A stretch of 64,000 nucleotides of DNA, taken from the NCBI GenBank assembly GCA_023664365.1, contig JAMPFR010000007.1:1-64000 (forward strand), read 5' to 3'. Source of the DNA: Acetatifactor muris (lineage in GTDB: Bacteria; Bacillota; Clostridia; Lachnospirales; Lachnospiraceae). How positions within the stretch are numbered: the first letter of the stretch is position 1; every line of letters begins with the position of its first letter. Position numbers and translations under genes: made by a program. Of the stretch, positions 1 to 9,672 are shown piece after piece. The notes under the pieces are model-generated. The model was not told where the DNA came from. It did not search any database and was given only the letters and a program-made list of their open reading frames with translations.

Positions 1-82
1 CAACTTCTTTGTTATCTATTCCTATTATACACAGCAATCCGGCAAATTACAATAAAGCATTCTCCTTCCCTTTGCTGTTTTT

Positions 83-280
83 TTATTCTTTCAAGATAAC
101 CAGTTTATTCGGATAACACTCTACCCTGACACTGCATCCGGCTTCAAATCCGCACTGCTCCAGCCAGTTCCCCTGCAAAACAATCTGCGGAATCATCTTT
201 CCTCTGCTTGTTGTGGCTGCATCGGCTTTTATAATTGCAGAGTTCCATAAAATCTCGTTTTCCCTGTGTTTCTTTATCAT
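83..280 (-). CDS. SymE-like small protein (AbrB/MazE-type fold)
   Basis: This 65-residue protein ends in a segment (IPQIVLQGNWLEQCGFEAG, then a V-V-I-L strand pair) that matches the core of the SymE family: IPxIxLxGxWLExxGF-G. SymE of E. coli is an SOS-induced endoribonuclease that evolved from an AbrB-like fold and is controlled by an antisense RNA. The start is an ATG; the ribosome site (AGCTAGGT) is weak. It lies about 115 bp downstream of rlmH on the same strand. No antisense RNA promoter is evident on the plus strand. Family membership is a motif call; toxicity is inference. Confidence 0.65.
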   Translation of the reverse strand: MIKKHRENEILWNSAIIKADAATTSRGKMIPQIVLQGNWLEQCGFEAGCSVRVECYPNKLVILKE

Positions 281-395
281 ACCTAGCTTTCCGGAATAAT
301 TGCTGCCTGTTTTTATACAAGAACCCGGACAACATCCAGAAGTTGTTTAATTCTTATTCTCTTTATTTCACATGAACATACATACCCTTTCGCAC

Positions 396-875
396 TTACT
401 TGTGATACGGCTCTCCGTTTATAATACGGAATGCTCGGTAAAGCTGCTCCGTCAGGAGCACCCGCATAAGCTGGTGCGGAAAAGTCATGTCCGAAAAACT
501 CAGGCTCATGTTCGAACGCCTGCATACATCCTCATGCAGGCCGAGAGAGCCTCCTATAATAAAGGCAATGTGGCTGGTTCCGCCGATTGTCAGCTTTTCC
601 AGCCACTGTGCCAGACCCCGGGAGGAAAGCTTTCTGCCGCCGATTTCCAATGTGCAGACATAGGCGTCCTCCTTCAGCTTTTCTAAAATCCTTCTGCCTT
701 CCCTGGCCTTAATCTGTTCCTCCATAACAGGGCTTGCGCCCTCCGGCGTCCTTTCATCCGGCACCTCGATAATCTCCGGCTTACAATATCTGCCCAGACG
801 CTTTACATATTCCTCCACAGCCTCCCGATAAAAGCTCTCCTTTAATTTTCCCACGCATACTATGGAAATTTTCAT
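396..875 (-). CDS. rlmH: 23S rRNA (pseudouridine1915-N3)-methyltransferase RlmH
   Basis: The 159-residue product has the family's full length and hallmarks: an N-terminal MKISIVCVGKLKE strand, the knotted SPOUT region with FIIGGSLGL near residue 107, and the conserved C-terminus FPHQLMRVLLTEQLYRAF...GEPYHK. RlmH methylates pseudouridine 1915 in helix 69 of 23S rRNA using S-adenosylmethionine, acting as a homodimer on 70S ribosomes. The ATG overlaps the stop of the upstream zinc-ribbon gene by four bases (ATGA), so the two are probably translationally coupled. Confidence 0.95.
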   Translation of the reverse strand: MKISIVCVGKLKESFYREAVEEYVKRLGRYCKPEIIEVPDERTPEGASPVMEEQIKAREGRRILEKLKEDAYVCTLEIGGRKLSSRGLAQWLEKLTIGGTSHIAFIIGGSLGLHEDVCRRSNMSLSFSDMTFPHQLMRVLLTEQLYRAFRIINGEPYHK

Positions 876-1624
876 TCCGCCCTTTCTCCGAAAATCCTGT
901 CATAGATGTAATCGTCAATAAACTGTTCCAGGAATCCCTGATTTAAATTCACAAACTGGTGGTTCAGTTTTTCCCTGATACAGGCGGAACGCCTGAAATA
1001 TGCCACTTCATCTGCTATTCCCTCCGCGCAGACTTCAGCGTCAATTTCCTCTGCCTTCAGGTTTTCCCCGCACCAGTCCAAAAGCGTCTGCCGGAGGGAA
1101 TTTTCGGACTCCGCCTTTTTCTCAAAGATTCTGGCGTTTTTCATAGATACTATGCCCGCCACCACAAACAGAATAAAGATTGCTCCCATAACGCCGTAAA
1201 ACAGATAGGGATTGCCCAGACGCAGGGGCAGAACTCCTGCCGCTCCCAGCACCACTGCAATCAGACCCACAATCCCAAGCCCCAACAGCACCCATGCCGA
1301 AGAGCGATTATCGCTAGCCCGCTCAGAGCTGTCCTGATACAGGCCGTCGGTTCTCCCCTGCCTGCCGTCCTTTTTACCGTCCGTGTATGTAACAGCCGCA
1401 TCTGCCGGCTCTTCTGCGGAATCCGCCGCAGATTCCCCTGACGAAAAACCGTCTGCCCACGGGATTTCCTCCTGCAATTCCCCGTCGGAATCGGCTTCCC
1501 ACTCCTCCCGGTATGCGGCTTCGGCCCCTTCCTTCGGCTCTTCCCGCACCAGCTGGCTGCCGCAGTCTGCACAGACTGTAAACCCTTCCCTGTACTCCGT
1601 CTTACATTTAGGACACCATGGCAT
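872..1624 (-). CDS. Zinc-ribbon membrane protein, function unknown
   Basis: The 250-residue protein begins with a zinc ribbon (CPKC at residues 4-7 and CADC at about 18-21), followed by a long acidic linker (residues 28-95) and two hydrophobic helices (about 110-160). A soluble C-terminal helical domain of about 85 residues follows. Zinc ribbon plus short acidic linker plus two membrane spans is a common layout of uncharacterised Firmicute proteins. It is preceded by an AAGAAGG ribosome site lying inside the third copy of a tandem repeat derived from the nfnB tail, and it overlaps rlmH by four bases. The specific role is not recognisable. Confidence 0.7.
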   Translation of the reverse strand: MPWCPKCKTEYREGFTVCADCGSQLVREEPKEGAEAAYREEWEADSDGELQEEIPWADGFSSGESAADSAEEPADAAVTYTDGKKDGRQGRTDGLYQDSSERASDNRSSAWVLLGLGIVGLIAVVLGAAGVLPLRLGNPYLFYGVMGAIFILFVVAGIVSMKNARIFEKKAESENSLRQTLLDWCGENLKAEEIDAEVCAEGIADEVAYFRRSACIREKLNHQFVNLNQGFLEQFIDDYIYDRIFGERAE

Positions 1625-1640
1625 AGTATTTTACCTTCTT

Positions 1641-1830
1641 TCGTCTATCCCTTTCGCCGCCTTGCCTGCGCCTCATAGCAACCTATGGGCGCCGGATTAC
1701 TTGCTGCTCAGGTATTCGTCTATCCCTTTTGCTGCCGCCTTGCCTGCGCCTCATAGCAACCTATGGGCGCCGGATTACTTGCCGCTTAAGTATTCATCTA
1801 TCCCTTTCGCTGCCGCCTTGCCTGCGCCCA
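1641..1830. repeat. Tandem 75-78 bp repeats derived from the 3' end of nfnB
   Basis: The last coding bases of nfnB, stop codon included, recur downstream: units begin at about 1794 (the real gene tail), 1716 and 1641, spaced 78 and 75 bp. The second unit still spells the same protein tail (KGIDEYLS-SK-stop) with several synonymous differences (GAT/GAC, TTA/CTG). The third unit is cut off and runs into the ribosome site of the next gene. The two downstream units carry an imperfect palindrome (1668-1692 and 1746-1770; 5+5 bp stem, one bulge, loop of four). There is no T run, so it is not a classical terminator. Confidence 0.85.
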
Positions 1831-3160
1831 TAGCTAGGATGACGGTAGCCGCGCCGGTAACCGCGTCGCCTCCGGCGTATACGCCTTCCTTGCTGGTCCG
1901 GCCGTTCTCCTCCTCCGCCACGATACACTTCCACTTATTGGTCTCTAATCCTTCTGTGGTGGAAGAAATCAGAGGATTGGGGGATGTGCCAAGAGACATG
2001 ATAACCGTATCCAGTTCCATGGTAAACTCGGAATCCGGTATCTCCACAGGACGGCGGCGTCCGGATGCATCCGGCTCTCCCAGCTCCATCCGGATACACT
2101 TCATACCGGTGACCCAGCCCTTTTCGTCAGCCAGAATTTCCGTGGGATTCGTCAGCAGGTCAAAAATAATGCCCTCCTCCTTTGCATGGTGAACCTCCTC
2201 CACCCTCGCAGGCAACTCCTCCTCGCTGCGGCGGTATACGATATGTACCTCCGCTCCCAGGCGCAGAGCAGTCCTGGCCGCATCCATAGCCACGTTTCCG
2301 CCGCCCACTACGGCTACCTTTCTGCTCCTCATAATAGGCGTGTTGGAATTCTCATCAAAGGCCTTCATCAGGTTGCTTCTGGTCAGATACTCGTTTGCGG
2401 AAAACACCCCGTTTGCATTCTCTCCGGGGATCCCCATAAACTTGGGCAGTCCTGCGCCGGAACCGATAAACACGGCGTCAAAGCCCTCCTCCCCGATCAA
2501 CTCGTCAATGGTGACGGACTTGCCCACCACCACATTGGTCTCAATCTTTACACCCAGAGACTTTACATTTTCAATTTCCTTCGCCACCACGTCCTGTTTC
2601 GGCAGACGGAACTCGGGAATCCCGTAGACCAGCACGCCGCCGGGTTCATGCAGCGCCTCGAAAATCGTCACCTCATACCCCAGCTTTGCCAGATCTCCCG
2701 CACAGGTCAGACCTGCAGGGCCGGAACCGATAACCGCAACCTTTTTGCCGTTCTTCTCACTTGCCCCCGCCGGCTTGATTCCCTTTTCCCTGGCCCAGTC
2801 AGCCACAAAGCGCTCCAGCTTTCCAATGGAAATAGGATCTCCCTTGATGCCGCGGATACATTTTCCCTCGCACTGGCTTTCCTGCGGGCATACCCGTCCG
2901 CAGACAGCAGGCAGGGCGCTGGATTTGCTGATAATCTGATAGGCTTCCTCAATATTCCCTGCCTTTACCTGCTCGATAAAGCCGGGAATGTCAATTGCCA
3001 CAGGGCATCCCTTAATACACTGCGCATTTTTACAGTTAATACACCTGGCAGCCTCCGCCCGGGCCTCCTCCTGATTATATCCCAGACAAACCTCCCGGAA
3101 GTTTGCAGCGCGTTCTTTTGCGTCCTGTTCTCTCACAGGAATCTTGGTCAAAACGTCCAT
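1775..3160 (-). CDS. nfnB: NfnB / SudA-type subunit (annotated as glutamate synthase small subunit)
   Basis: The protein of about 461 residues carries two cysteine clusters for [4Fe-4S] centres (CINCKNAQCIKGCP at residues 40-53, CGRVCPQESQCEGKC at 87-101). An FAD Rossmann motif GSGPAGL follows, then an NADPH Rossmann motif VVGGGNVAMDAARTA. The family is shared by GltD and NfnB/SudA. No large glutamate synthase subunit is present and the upstream gene is a ferredoxin-NADP reductase-like partner, so an NfnAB (NADH-dependent ferredoxin:NADP+ oxidoreductase) or sulfide dehydrogenase role is more likely. I chose the ATG at 3160 because GGAGG lies seven bases ahead; an in-frame ATG at 3175 overlaps that site. 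Confidence 0.85.
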   Translation of the reverse strand: MDVLTKIPVREQDAKERAANFREVCLGYNQEEARAEAARCINCKNAQCIKGCPVAIDIPGFIEQVKAGNIEEAYQIISKSSALPAVCGRVCPQESQCEGKCIRGIKGDPISIGKLERFVADWAREKGIKPAGASEKNGKKVAVIGSGPAGLTCAGDLAKLGYEVTIFEALHEPGGVLVYGIPEFRLPKQDVVAKEIENVKSLGVKIETNVVVGKSVTIDELIGEEGFDAVFIGSGAGLPKFMGIPGENANGVFSANEYLTRSNLMKAFDENSNTPIMRSRKVAVVGGGNVAMDAARTALRLGAEVHIVYRRSEEELPARVEEVHHAKEEGIIFDLLTNPTEILADEKGWVTGMKCIRMELGEPDASGRRRPVEIPDSEFTMELDTVIMSLGTSPNPLISSTTEGLETNKWKCIVAEEENGRTSKEGVYAGGDAVTGAATVILAMGAGKAAAKGIDEYLSGK

Positions 3161-3330
3161 TCTTGTTTCCTCCATTCTCTTATTCCCGTCCCGGGAAATA
3201 TTTCTGAATCTTATTCTCCTGAGGGAATTCCCCTTATCGCCGGATCCACGATCTCATCCACAGTGGGTTCCGGAGGGAGCCCCACCAATGTGGGATAATA
3301 GATCAAATCAGTTTCTCCAACCTATGTAAG

Positions 3331-4206
3331 TCAGCAATTCCCGCAACCGCCGTGGTGGGTATCGCCCTCTTCCAGCTTCAGCATGGCTCTGCCCTCCGCT
3401 GTCTTATACATCTGCTGGCGTCTCATGGCTTCGTCAAAATTCACTGCATGACCGTCGAACTCAGGGCCGTCCACACAGGCAAATTTCACCTTCCCGTCCA
3501 CCGTCACACGGCAGGCGCCGCACATTCCCGTTCCGTCCACCATTATGGGATTCAGGCTGACAATGGTAGGGATATTCAGTTCCTTCGTCAGAAGGCATAC
3601 AAATTTCATCATAATCATAGGGCCGATAGCAATACACACATCATACTCTTTGCCCTCTGCCACCAAATCCTTAATGGTCTGAGTCACCATTCCGCTTCTG
3701 CCATAGGAACCGTCATCCGTGGTGACATAAAGATTTCCGGCAACCGCCTCCATCTCCTTCTCCAGAATCAAAAGCTCCTTTGTCTTGCTTCCCACAATCA
3801 CATCCGCACCCACGCCGTTTTCATGGAGCCATTTGACCTGGGGATACACGGGAGCCGCCCCCACTCCCCCGGCCACAAACAGAATCCTTTTCTTTTTCAG
3901 CTCCTCCGGCGCCTCATTTACCAGCTCGGAAGCACAGCCCAAGGGCCCCACAAAATCATGGAAGAAGTCTCCCTCCTGCAGTGCCGCCATCATTTTGGTG
4001 GCCGCACCCACGCACTGGAACACAATGGTGACCGTTCCCTTCTCCCTGTCATAGTCACAGATTGTCAGAGGGATCCGTTCTCCCTCCTCATCCATTCTGA
4101 CAATTACAAACTGTCCCGGCAGGCAGGCCTTCGCCACCCGCTTTGCCTCCACCTCCATCAGATAAATGTTTGCGGTAAGCTCTTCTCTTTTTACAATCTT
4201 ATACAT
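3331..4206 (-). CDS. nfnA: NfnA / SudB-type FAD/NAD-binding [2Fe-2S] subunit
   Basis: The 291 residues form a ferredoxin-NADP+ reductase fold: an N-terminal FAD-binding barrel (QFVIVRMDEEGERIPLTI), a nucleotide-binding GGVGAAPVYP at about 113, and a C-terminal cysteine set (GMCGACRVTV...FACVDGPEFD) for a [2Fe-2S] cluster. This is the layout of NfnA and SudB, which electron-bifurcating complexes use to couple NADH, NADPH and ferredoxin. It sits 170 bp upstream of nfnB on the same strand, with ribosome site AGAGGTGG. Whether the pair works as Nfn or as sulfide dehydrogenase cannot be settled from sequence alone. Confidence 0.85.
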   Translation of the reverse strand: MYKIVKREELTANIYLMEVEAKRVAKACLPGQFVIVRMDEEGERIPLTICDYDREKGTVTIVFQCVGAATKMMAALQEGDFFHDFVGPLGCASELVNEAPEELKKKRILFVAGGVGAAPVYPQVKWLHENGVGADVIVGSKTKELLILEKEMEAVAGNLYVTTDDGSYGRSGMVTQTIKDLVAEGKEYDVCIAIGPMIMMKFVCLLTKELNIPTIVSLNPIMVDGTGMCGACRVTVDGKVKFACVDGPEFDGHAVNFDEAMRRQQMYKTAEGRAMLKLEEGDTHHGGCGNC

Positions 4207-4228
4207 AATCCACCTCTTTTTATTTGAT

Positions 4229-5899
4229 TCAGAACAGCCCTGTGATTACGCCGTCCTCATTTACATCTATTCCGTAAGCCGTCGGTTTCTTAGACAGCCC
4301 CGGCATGGTCACCACATCTCCCGTCAGCGCCACTACGAACCCTGCGCCTGCCGCCACATAAGCCTCTCTCACATAAAGCTCAAAGCCCTCCGGCCTGCCG
4401 AGCAGCTTGGGGTCGTCGGAAAGGGAATACTGGTTCTTCGCCATGCACACCGGTAAATTGCCAAAGCCCATTTCCGTAATTTTCTGCAGCTCCTTTTTGG
4501 CTCCCGCAGAAAAGTTCACGCTGCCGGCTCCGTAAATTTCAACTGCTACCCTTGAAATCTTTTCCTCCAGGGACAAACTATCCTCATAAAGCACATGAAA
4601 ATCACTTGTTTTTGTCTCCAGCGTTTTCAGTACCTTCTCAGCCAGAGGGATTCCGCCCTCACCTCCCTTCTCCCACACCTGGGACAGAGCAAATTCACAG
4701 CCTCTCGATTCGCAGAAGCTCCTGACAAAATCCGTCTCCGCCCGGGTGTCCGTCACAAAGGAATTCAACGTCACCACCACGGGTATTCCGTACTTCTGCA
4801 GATTTTCAATATGCTTCTCCAGATTCACGATTCCCTTTTTCAGCGCCTCCAGATCTTCGGAATTTAAGTCCGCCTTTGCAACGCCACCGTTATACTTCAG
4901 CGCTCTGACCGTTGCCACCAGTACCGCCGCGTCCGGTTTTAAATCCGCAATACGGCACTTGATGTCAAAGAATTTCTCCGCCCCCAAATCCGCGCCGAAG
5001 CCGGCCTCCGTAATGCAGTAATCCGCCATCCGCATTGCCGCCCGGGTGGCTCGCACGGAGTTACAGCCATGGGCAATATTGGCAAAAGGCCCCCCATGTA
5101 CCAGCGCCGGCGTCTGCTCCAGGGTCTGAATCAGATTGGGCTTCATGGCGTCCTTCAAAAGCGCCGCCATGGCCCCTACTGCGTTCAAATCTCCTGCCGT
5201 AACAGGTTCCCCCGCCACATTATATGCAACAATAATGCGGGCAAGTCTGGCCTTCAGATCCTGCATATTCTCCGCCAGGCAGAGAATCGCCATGATCTCG
5301 CTTGCCACCGTAATGACAAAATGGTCTTCCCGCACCACGCCGTCCGCCTTTTTCCCCAGGCCCACCACAATGTTGCGCAGCACTCTGTCGTTCATATCCA
5401 TACAGCGTTTCCATACGATCTGCCTGGTGTCAATCTGCAGCTCGTTTCCCTGCTGAATATGATTATCCAGCAGAGCCGCCAGCAGATTGTTGGCTGAGGT
5501 AATGGCATGAAAGTCCCCTGTGAAATGCAGGTTCAAATCCTCCATGGGAACCACCTGGGCGTATCCTCCCCCCGCAGCGCCTCCCTTGATACCGAAGCAG
5601 GGCCCCAGAGAAGGCTCTCTGAGAGCAATTACCGCCTTTTTCCCAAGCTTTCCGAAAGCCTCCCCCAATCCTACGCTGGTGGTTGTCTTTCCCTCCCCCG
5701 CAGGCGTGGGGTTAATAGCCGTCACCAGAATCAGTTTCCCGTATGGCTTATCCTTTAAGCTGTCCAGATATTCTTCCGTCAGCTTTGCCTTATACCTGCC
5801 GTAAAATTCAAGCTCCTCCTGCCTGATTCCAAGCCCGGCCGCCACCTTTTCAATGGGCGCCATAACGGCTTCCTGGGCAATTTCAATGTCTGTCTTCAT
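4229..5899 (-). CDS. fhs: Formate--tetrahydrofolate ligase
   Basis: The 556-residue protein is a full-length FTHFS. The P-loop variant [20 protein letters not shown] lies at 65-84, [21 protein letters not shown] follows, and the C-terminus carries the conserved [13 protein letters not shown] segment. The enzyme joins formate to THF with ATP to give 10-formyl-THF, feeding purine synthesis, formyl-methionine or the methyl branch of the Wood-Ljungdahl pathway. It is 22 bp upstream of nfnA on the same strand, so the three redox/one-carbon genes may be one transcript. No other Wood-Ljungdahl genes are seen here. Confidence 0.97.
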   Translation of the reverse strand: MKTDIEIAQEAVMAPIEKVAAGLGIRQEELEFYGRYKAKLTEEYLDSLKDKPYGKLILVTAINPTPAGEGKTTTSVGLGEAFGKLGKKAVIALREPSLGPCFGIKGGAAGGGYAQVVPMEDLNLHFTGDFHAITSANNLLAALLDNHIQQGNELQIDTRQIVWKRCMDMNDRVLRNIVVGLGKKADGVVREDHFVITVASEIMAILCLAENMQDLKARLARIIVAYNVAGEPVTAGDLNAVGAMAALLKDAMKPNLIQTLEQTPALVHGGPFANIAHGCNSVRATRAAMRMADYCITEAGFGADLGAEKFFDIKCRIADLKPDAAVLVATVRALKYNGGVAKADLNSEDLEALKKGIVNLEKHIENLQKYGIPVVVTLNSFVTDTRAETDFVRSFCESRGCEFALSQVWEKGGEGGIPLAEKVLKTLETKTSDFHVLYEDSLSLEEKISRVAVEIYGAGSVNFSAGAKKELQKITEMGFGNLPVCMAKNQYSLSDDPKLLGRPEGFELYVREAYVAAGAGFVVALTGDVVTMPGLSKKPTAYGIDVNEDGVITGLF

Positions 5900-6029
5900 T
5901 CTCTGTTCTCCGTTCCTGCATAATCTCCTCTATCCGCCATTTTCCTTATCGGATGCCCCACGGTTCCTCTGCCTGCTGTTTTCCCTCACCGGATGCCCTA
6001 AGACTCCTCTATACTTCCCGGTATCCATG

Positions 6030-8774
6030 TCAGACGATCTCTTCTACCAACTGCTCAAATTGCTCCGGCCCCATCAATACCTTTCTGGGCTTCGTTCCCT
6101 CGCCTTTATCCACAACGCCGTACTCACAGAGCTGATCCATGATTCGCGCGGCACGGTTGAATCCGATTTTCAAAAGCCTCTGCAGCGCGCCGATGGACGC
6201 TTTATCCTGCTCAATGATAAATCTGCCCGCCTTCTCGAAAAATTCATCCAAATCCGCGTCGCCGCCCCCGGAGCCGCCCACGCCGCTTCCTATATTCAAA
6301 ATTTTCTCTTCCACTTCCTCCGCATAGACATTGCCCAGCGCCTGGTTCTTCAGGAAATCCACCACATCCGAAACCTCCCTGTCGGATACAAAGGCTCCCT
6401 GAATACGGGCCGGCTTGGAATAGCCCTGGGGATAAAAGAGCATATCTCCCTTTCCCAGCAGCTTCTCCGCCCCGTTCATGTCAAGGATGGTACGGGAATC
6501 CACACCGCTGGAAACTGCAAATGCCACTCTGCTGGGCATATTTGCCTTAATCAGTCCGGTGATGACGTCCACACTGGGCCGCTGGGTGGCTATAATCAAA
6601 TGAATGCCTGCCGCTCTCGCCAGCTGTGCCAGACGGCAGATAGACTCCTCCACCTCCCCCGGCGAAACCATCATCAAATCGGCAAGCTCGTCCACAATAA
6701 TGACAATCTGGGGCATTTTTGCAGGCGCTTCCTCATCGCCGCCTTCCCGCATGGACTCCACCTTTTTATTATAGCCCTTCAAATCTCTTACATTAAAATC
6801 CGCAAATTTGCGGTAGCGATCCTCCATTTCAGACACGCCCCAGTGCAGCGCTGCGGACGCCTTTTTCGGGTCTGTCACCACAGGTATCAGCAGGTGGGGA
6901 ATGCCGTTATATACGCTTAACTCCACCACCTTCGGATCCACCATAATCAGCTTTACGTCATCGGGATGTGCCTTGTACAGAATGCTCATAATCAGCGTAT
7001 TGATGCACACCGACTTACCGGAGCCCGTTGCGCCTGCAATCAGCATATGGGGCATCTTTGCAATGTCCGCAACCACTGTCTGCCCGGCGATATCCTTGCC
7101 CACCGCAAAGGCAATGTTGGAGGGAAATTCCTTAAACTCTTTTGTCTCCAGCAAATCCCGCAGGGCCACCGTCATATTTTCCTTATTGGGCACCTCGATG
7201 CCCACCGCCGCCTTTCCCGGAATCGGCGCTTCAATACGGATGTCGGTAGCCGCCAGATTCAGTTTAATATCGTCTGCAAGCCCCACTATCTTTGACACCT
7301 TGACGCCTTGCTCCGGCTGCAGCTCATACCGGGTAACACTGGGCCCCTGACTGATATCCGTGACAGTCACTCTTACGCCGAAGGTGTTCAGCGTCTGCTG
7401 GAGGTGCATTGCCGTCTCCTTCAGTTCCCTGGTGGAATCTCCTGTAGCCGCCACACCCTTCTGCAGTCTGGACAGAGGGGGAAACATATACTTCTTTGGC
7501 GCTCTCTGCATATCCTTGACCGGCGGCGGGGACGCCGAAGGCCGCTCGGTTGCCCCGGAACGTTCCCCTGCTCCCTGACGGCCGAAGCCGGATGCCGCAT
7601 GTATCCGCCCGGCTTCCCCCTCATTACCTTCCTTATGGATACGGATTGCCTGCAAATCACTTTCATAGGCAGCAGGCATGGGCTCCGGCTCTTCCCACAA
7701 ATCATCCGCGGTATTTCCTTCCGGCTCCTCTGCCTCTTCCGGTTCCATATCGTTCAGGGATACCTGGTGCATACTTCTGATATGTACCTTTTCAAAGTCA
7801 AATCCTGCTGAAGAAGACGGCGTCCGTTCCTCTGCAAAACCCTCCGGCGCCTCTTCATACTCCTCGGAAAACATGATTTCATGTATATCATCCCGGTGCG
7901 TTTGCTCTTCCGGCTTCAGCAAGGTGGTATCCAGCATGACGCCGGAAACCTTTTTCTCCATGCGGAGAATTTTCTCGTTTTCTTTCGCCTCTGCCTTCAG
8001 CCTGCGCTGCTCTTCCTGCTCCTGACGTTTCTGCCGAGCGTTTTCCCTGCGGCGCTCTGCATCTTCTTTTCGGCGTCCTGCCTCTTCCCTGCGCTGTTCC
8101 GCAAGCTCTCTGCGGCGCTCCGCGTCTTCTCGGGAAAGCTCCCGCATACGGCTTCCGCCCTCCTTCACGCTTTTCAGCAGGGAGCGCTCCGTCACAAGAA
8201 TCAGACTTATCACGGCACAGAGCAGAACCACCAGTACCGTTCCGATGGTGCCCAGATAATGCTGTAAAAGGAAGCTTATGCTGCCCCCCAGGACTCCTCC
8301 GCCGTTCTTCGCGTCCCGGCAGCTCTCATAAATTGTCTTTACGCTGTAATCTGCCATTCCGGCAGTGCCGCCCACTATCAAATCGCATACTGCCCCCAGC
8401 ATGAGAAATAATACAAAACCCGCTGCCATCTTTCGCACCGCATTGGGATTCCCTTCATTGGCAAACCGAAAGGCTGCCGCAAGAAACAGGAGCACCGGCG
8501 CCGCATATGCGGTAAATCCGAATACACCAAAAAGGAAGCCGCTGACCGCGTCTCCCACAGGCCCGATAATACCGAAATTACAACAGAACAAAATAACCAT
8601 CAGTACAAAAAGCGCGATCAGCCCAATCTCATGGAACAGTGCGCCGTCTCCGGCAGACGTCTGCATATCCTCCGCCTTATTTCCTGTCTTCCTGTTCTGT
8701 CCTCCCGATTTTACGCTTCCGGAATTCTTTCTATTTTGTGAAGATGATGTCTTTTTGCCGTTAGAAGCTGCCAT
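6030..8774 (-). CDS. ftsK: DNA translocase FtsK/SpoIIIE
   Basis: The 914-residue protein has a basic N-terminus, four or five membrane spans (about residues 40-190) and a long charged linker rich in RRREEAERRRE-type coiled coil (200-275). The alpha-beta motor follows, with Walker A GATGSGKS near 583 and Walker [13 protein letters not shown] near 695, and a C-terminal gamma winged helix ([23 protein letters not shown]). It pumps chromosomal DNA through the division or sporulation septum, oriented by KOPS/SRS sequences read by gamma. The ATG follows a good sigma-A promoter at 8813-8841. In Bacillus the neighbour is tepA; here tepA lies 37 kb away. Confidence 0.96.
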   Translation of the reverse strand: MAASNGKKTSSSQNRKNSGSVKSGGQNRKTGNKAEDMQTSAGDGALFHEIGLIALFVLMVILFCCNFGIIGPVGDAVSGFLFGVFGFTAYAAPVLLFLAAAFRFANEGNPNAVRKMAAGFVLFLMLGAVCDLIVGGTAGMADYSVKTIYESCRDAKNGGGVLGGSISFLLQHYLGTIGTVLVVLLCAVISLILVTERSLLKSVKEGGSRMRELSREDAERRRELAEQRREEAGRRKEDAERRRENARQKRQEQEEQRRLKAEAKENEKILRMEKKVSGVMLDTTLLKPEEQTHRDDIHEIMFSEEYEEAPEGFAEERTPSSSAGFDFEKVHIRSMHQVSLNDMEPEEAEEPEGNTADDLWEEPEPMPAAYESDLQAIRIHKEGNEGEAGRIHAASGFGRQGAGERSGATERPSASPPPVKDMQRAPKKYMFPPLSRLQKGVAATGDSTRELKETAMHLQQTLNTFGVRVTVTDISQGPSVTRYELQPEQGVKVSKIVGLADDIKLNLAATDIRIEAPIPGKAAVGIEVPNKENMTVALRDLLETKEFKEFPSNIAFAVGKDIAGQTVVADIAKMPHMLIAGATGSGKSVCINTLIMSILYKAHPDDVKLIMVDPKVVELSVYNGIPHLLIPVVTDPKKASAALHWGVSEMEDRYRKFADFNVRDLKGYNKKVESMREGGDEEAPAKMPQIVIIVDELADLMMVSPGEVEESICRLAQLARAAGIHLIIATQRPSVDVITGLIKANMPSRVAFAVSSGVDSRTILDMNGAEKLLGKGDMLFYPQGYSKPARIQGAFVSDREVSDVVDFLKNQALGNVYAEEVEEKILNIGSGVGGSGGGDADLDEFFEKAGRFIIEQDKASIGALQRLLKIGFNRAARIMDQLCEYGVVDKGEGTKPRKVLMGPEQFEQLVEEIV

Positions 8775-8812
8775 CTGTCATCATACCCCTCTTACCTGTC
8801 CTCTTTCCGCTT

Positions 8813-8841
8813 ATTATATAATGCCCTGATAAATTTTACAA
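8813..8841 (-). promoter_or_regulatory. Sigma-A promoter of ftsK
   Basis: On the minus strand TTGTAA (8841-8836) is followed after 17 bases by TATAAT (8818-8813), about 40 bp ahead of the ftsK start. The promoter abuts the stop of the S26 peptidase gene, so ftsK can be transcribed independently of the accessory cluster. Confidence 0.7.
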
Positions 8842-8844
8842 GAT

Positions 8845-9321
8845 TCATTTCTTTCCTTTCAGCACCCGCTTCACCTTTGCCGCCGCTTTTGACAAAAACG
8901 GCCGGGCAGGCCGAAGCCAAAGCCAGACAGCCGCCGGTATCCGGTAAAGGAGATTGCTTACGGAAAAGCATTTTCCCCTGCGCACCACCTGGCACAGAAT
9001 CCCTTTGATTTGTTCCGCCCGCAGCGGGCCTTCCACCTCGCTCTGATTATCCCCCACCATATAGAAGCCCTCCGGTTTCCGCTTCCAGATACGGTGCAGC
9101 ACCAGAATACTTCCCTCACGACGATAAAGCACTACATCCCCCCGCTTTAATTTCCTCGTCTCCACAGGAGCAATAACCGCCTCGTCCCTGCCGGGGACAA
9201 ACAGGGGATACATACTGTAACCCTGGGGATGAATCCGAATGCTTTTTCCTTCCGAAAGCAAAGCCTCTATATCCACGCCTTTTCTCCCGTCGCCCTTCTT
9301 AGCCGTCTCCTTTTCTTCCAT
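8845..9321 (-). CDS. S24/S26-family (signal peptidase I-like) serine peptidase
   Basis: The 158-residue protein contains the S26 nucleophile box GYSMYPL (Ser36), the strand RGDVVLYR (61-68) and VLHRIW (His76). It has a His where bacterial signal peptidase I has its catalytic Lys, as in the ER/SipW-type branch. There is no N-terminal membrane anchor; a hydrophobic, basic C-terminal part (about 120-158) may be membrane associated. Proteins of this small family are often found beside PqqD/HprK-like proteins and exporters in peptide or polysaccharide clusters. It lies downstream of the ABC exporter and the three leader-bearing genes, and it is a good candidate to cut their leaders, although that is inference. 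Confidence 0.75.
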   Translation of the reverse strand: MEEKETAKKGDGRKGVDIEALLSEGKSIRIHPQGYSMYPLFVPGRDEAVIAPVETRKLKRGDVVLYRREGSILVLHRIWKRKPEGFYMVGDNQSEVEGPLRAEQIKGILCQVVRRGKCFSVSNLLYRIPAAVWLWLRPARPFLSKAAAKVKRVLKGKK

Positions 9322-9368
9322 GATTGACCGTCCTGCCCCCTTGATTTATTGCGGATTTATCAAAAGTA

Positions 9369-9551
9369 CTATAACAAATATTGATACGCTTGATAATACC
9401 TGTTGATCTGTTCTCCGGTGCACGCAAGATTATGCTCCCCATGATAATCCTCCAACACTTCCTTACTGATTAATAACTCCGGTAATACACAAGCATTTTT
9501 CGGATCACTCATTGTGAGCCGGGTATATTGTATCGCTCTATCCAAAAACAT
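9369..9551 (-). CDS. Small hypothetical protein, possibly a gene remnant
   Basis: This 60-residue frame (MFLDRAIQYTRLTM...) reads like the C-terminal end of a longer soluble protein. The frame stays open upstream of the ATG for only about 15 more codons before a stop, and the ribosome site is poor. I recognise no family with certainty. It lies between the ABC exporter and the S26 peptidase. It could be a decayed gene or a genuine small protein; the AT-rich 120 bp upstream hold no other recognisable feature. Confidence 0.35.
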   Translation of the reverse strand: MFLDRAIQYTRLTMSDPKNACVLPELLISKEVLEDYHGEHNLACTGEQINRYYQAYQYLL

Positions 9552-9672
9552 CTTTTTTTGTCCGGATCCGCTGAAAATCTCAACGCTCGTTTAACTTCAT
9601 TTCCGATATTTACCATTTGCTGTACAAGACAAACCATTTTTCATCTAAAATAATCATTTTTTACATCTCCTC

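Noticed and set aside
1668-1770. Hairpins downstream of nfnB as rho-independent terminators
   Set aside because: No T run follows either stem, and both belong to the tandem repeat; they are recorded under the repeat instead.
1775-3160. Firm assignment as glutamate synthase small subunit GltD
   Set aside because: No large subunit is present, and the partner is a flavin/[2Fe-2S] NfnA/SudB-type protein; the Nfn/Sud reading fits the context better.
2186-3298. Long plus-strand frame (370 codons) opposite nfnB, and similar long frames at 34971-36680, 37400-38608 and 57114-58304
   Set aside because: They are antisense to clear enzyme genes, have no ribosome sites or family features, and arise from codon bias in GC-rich genes.
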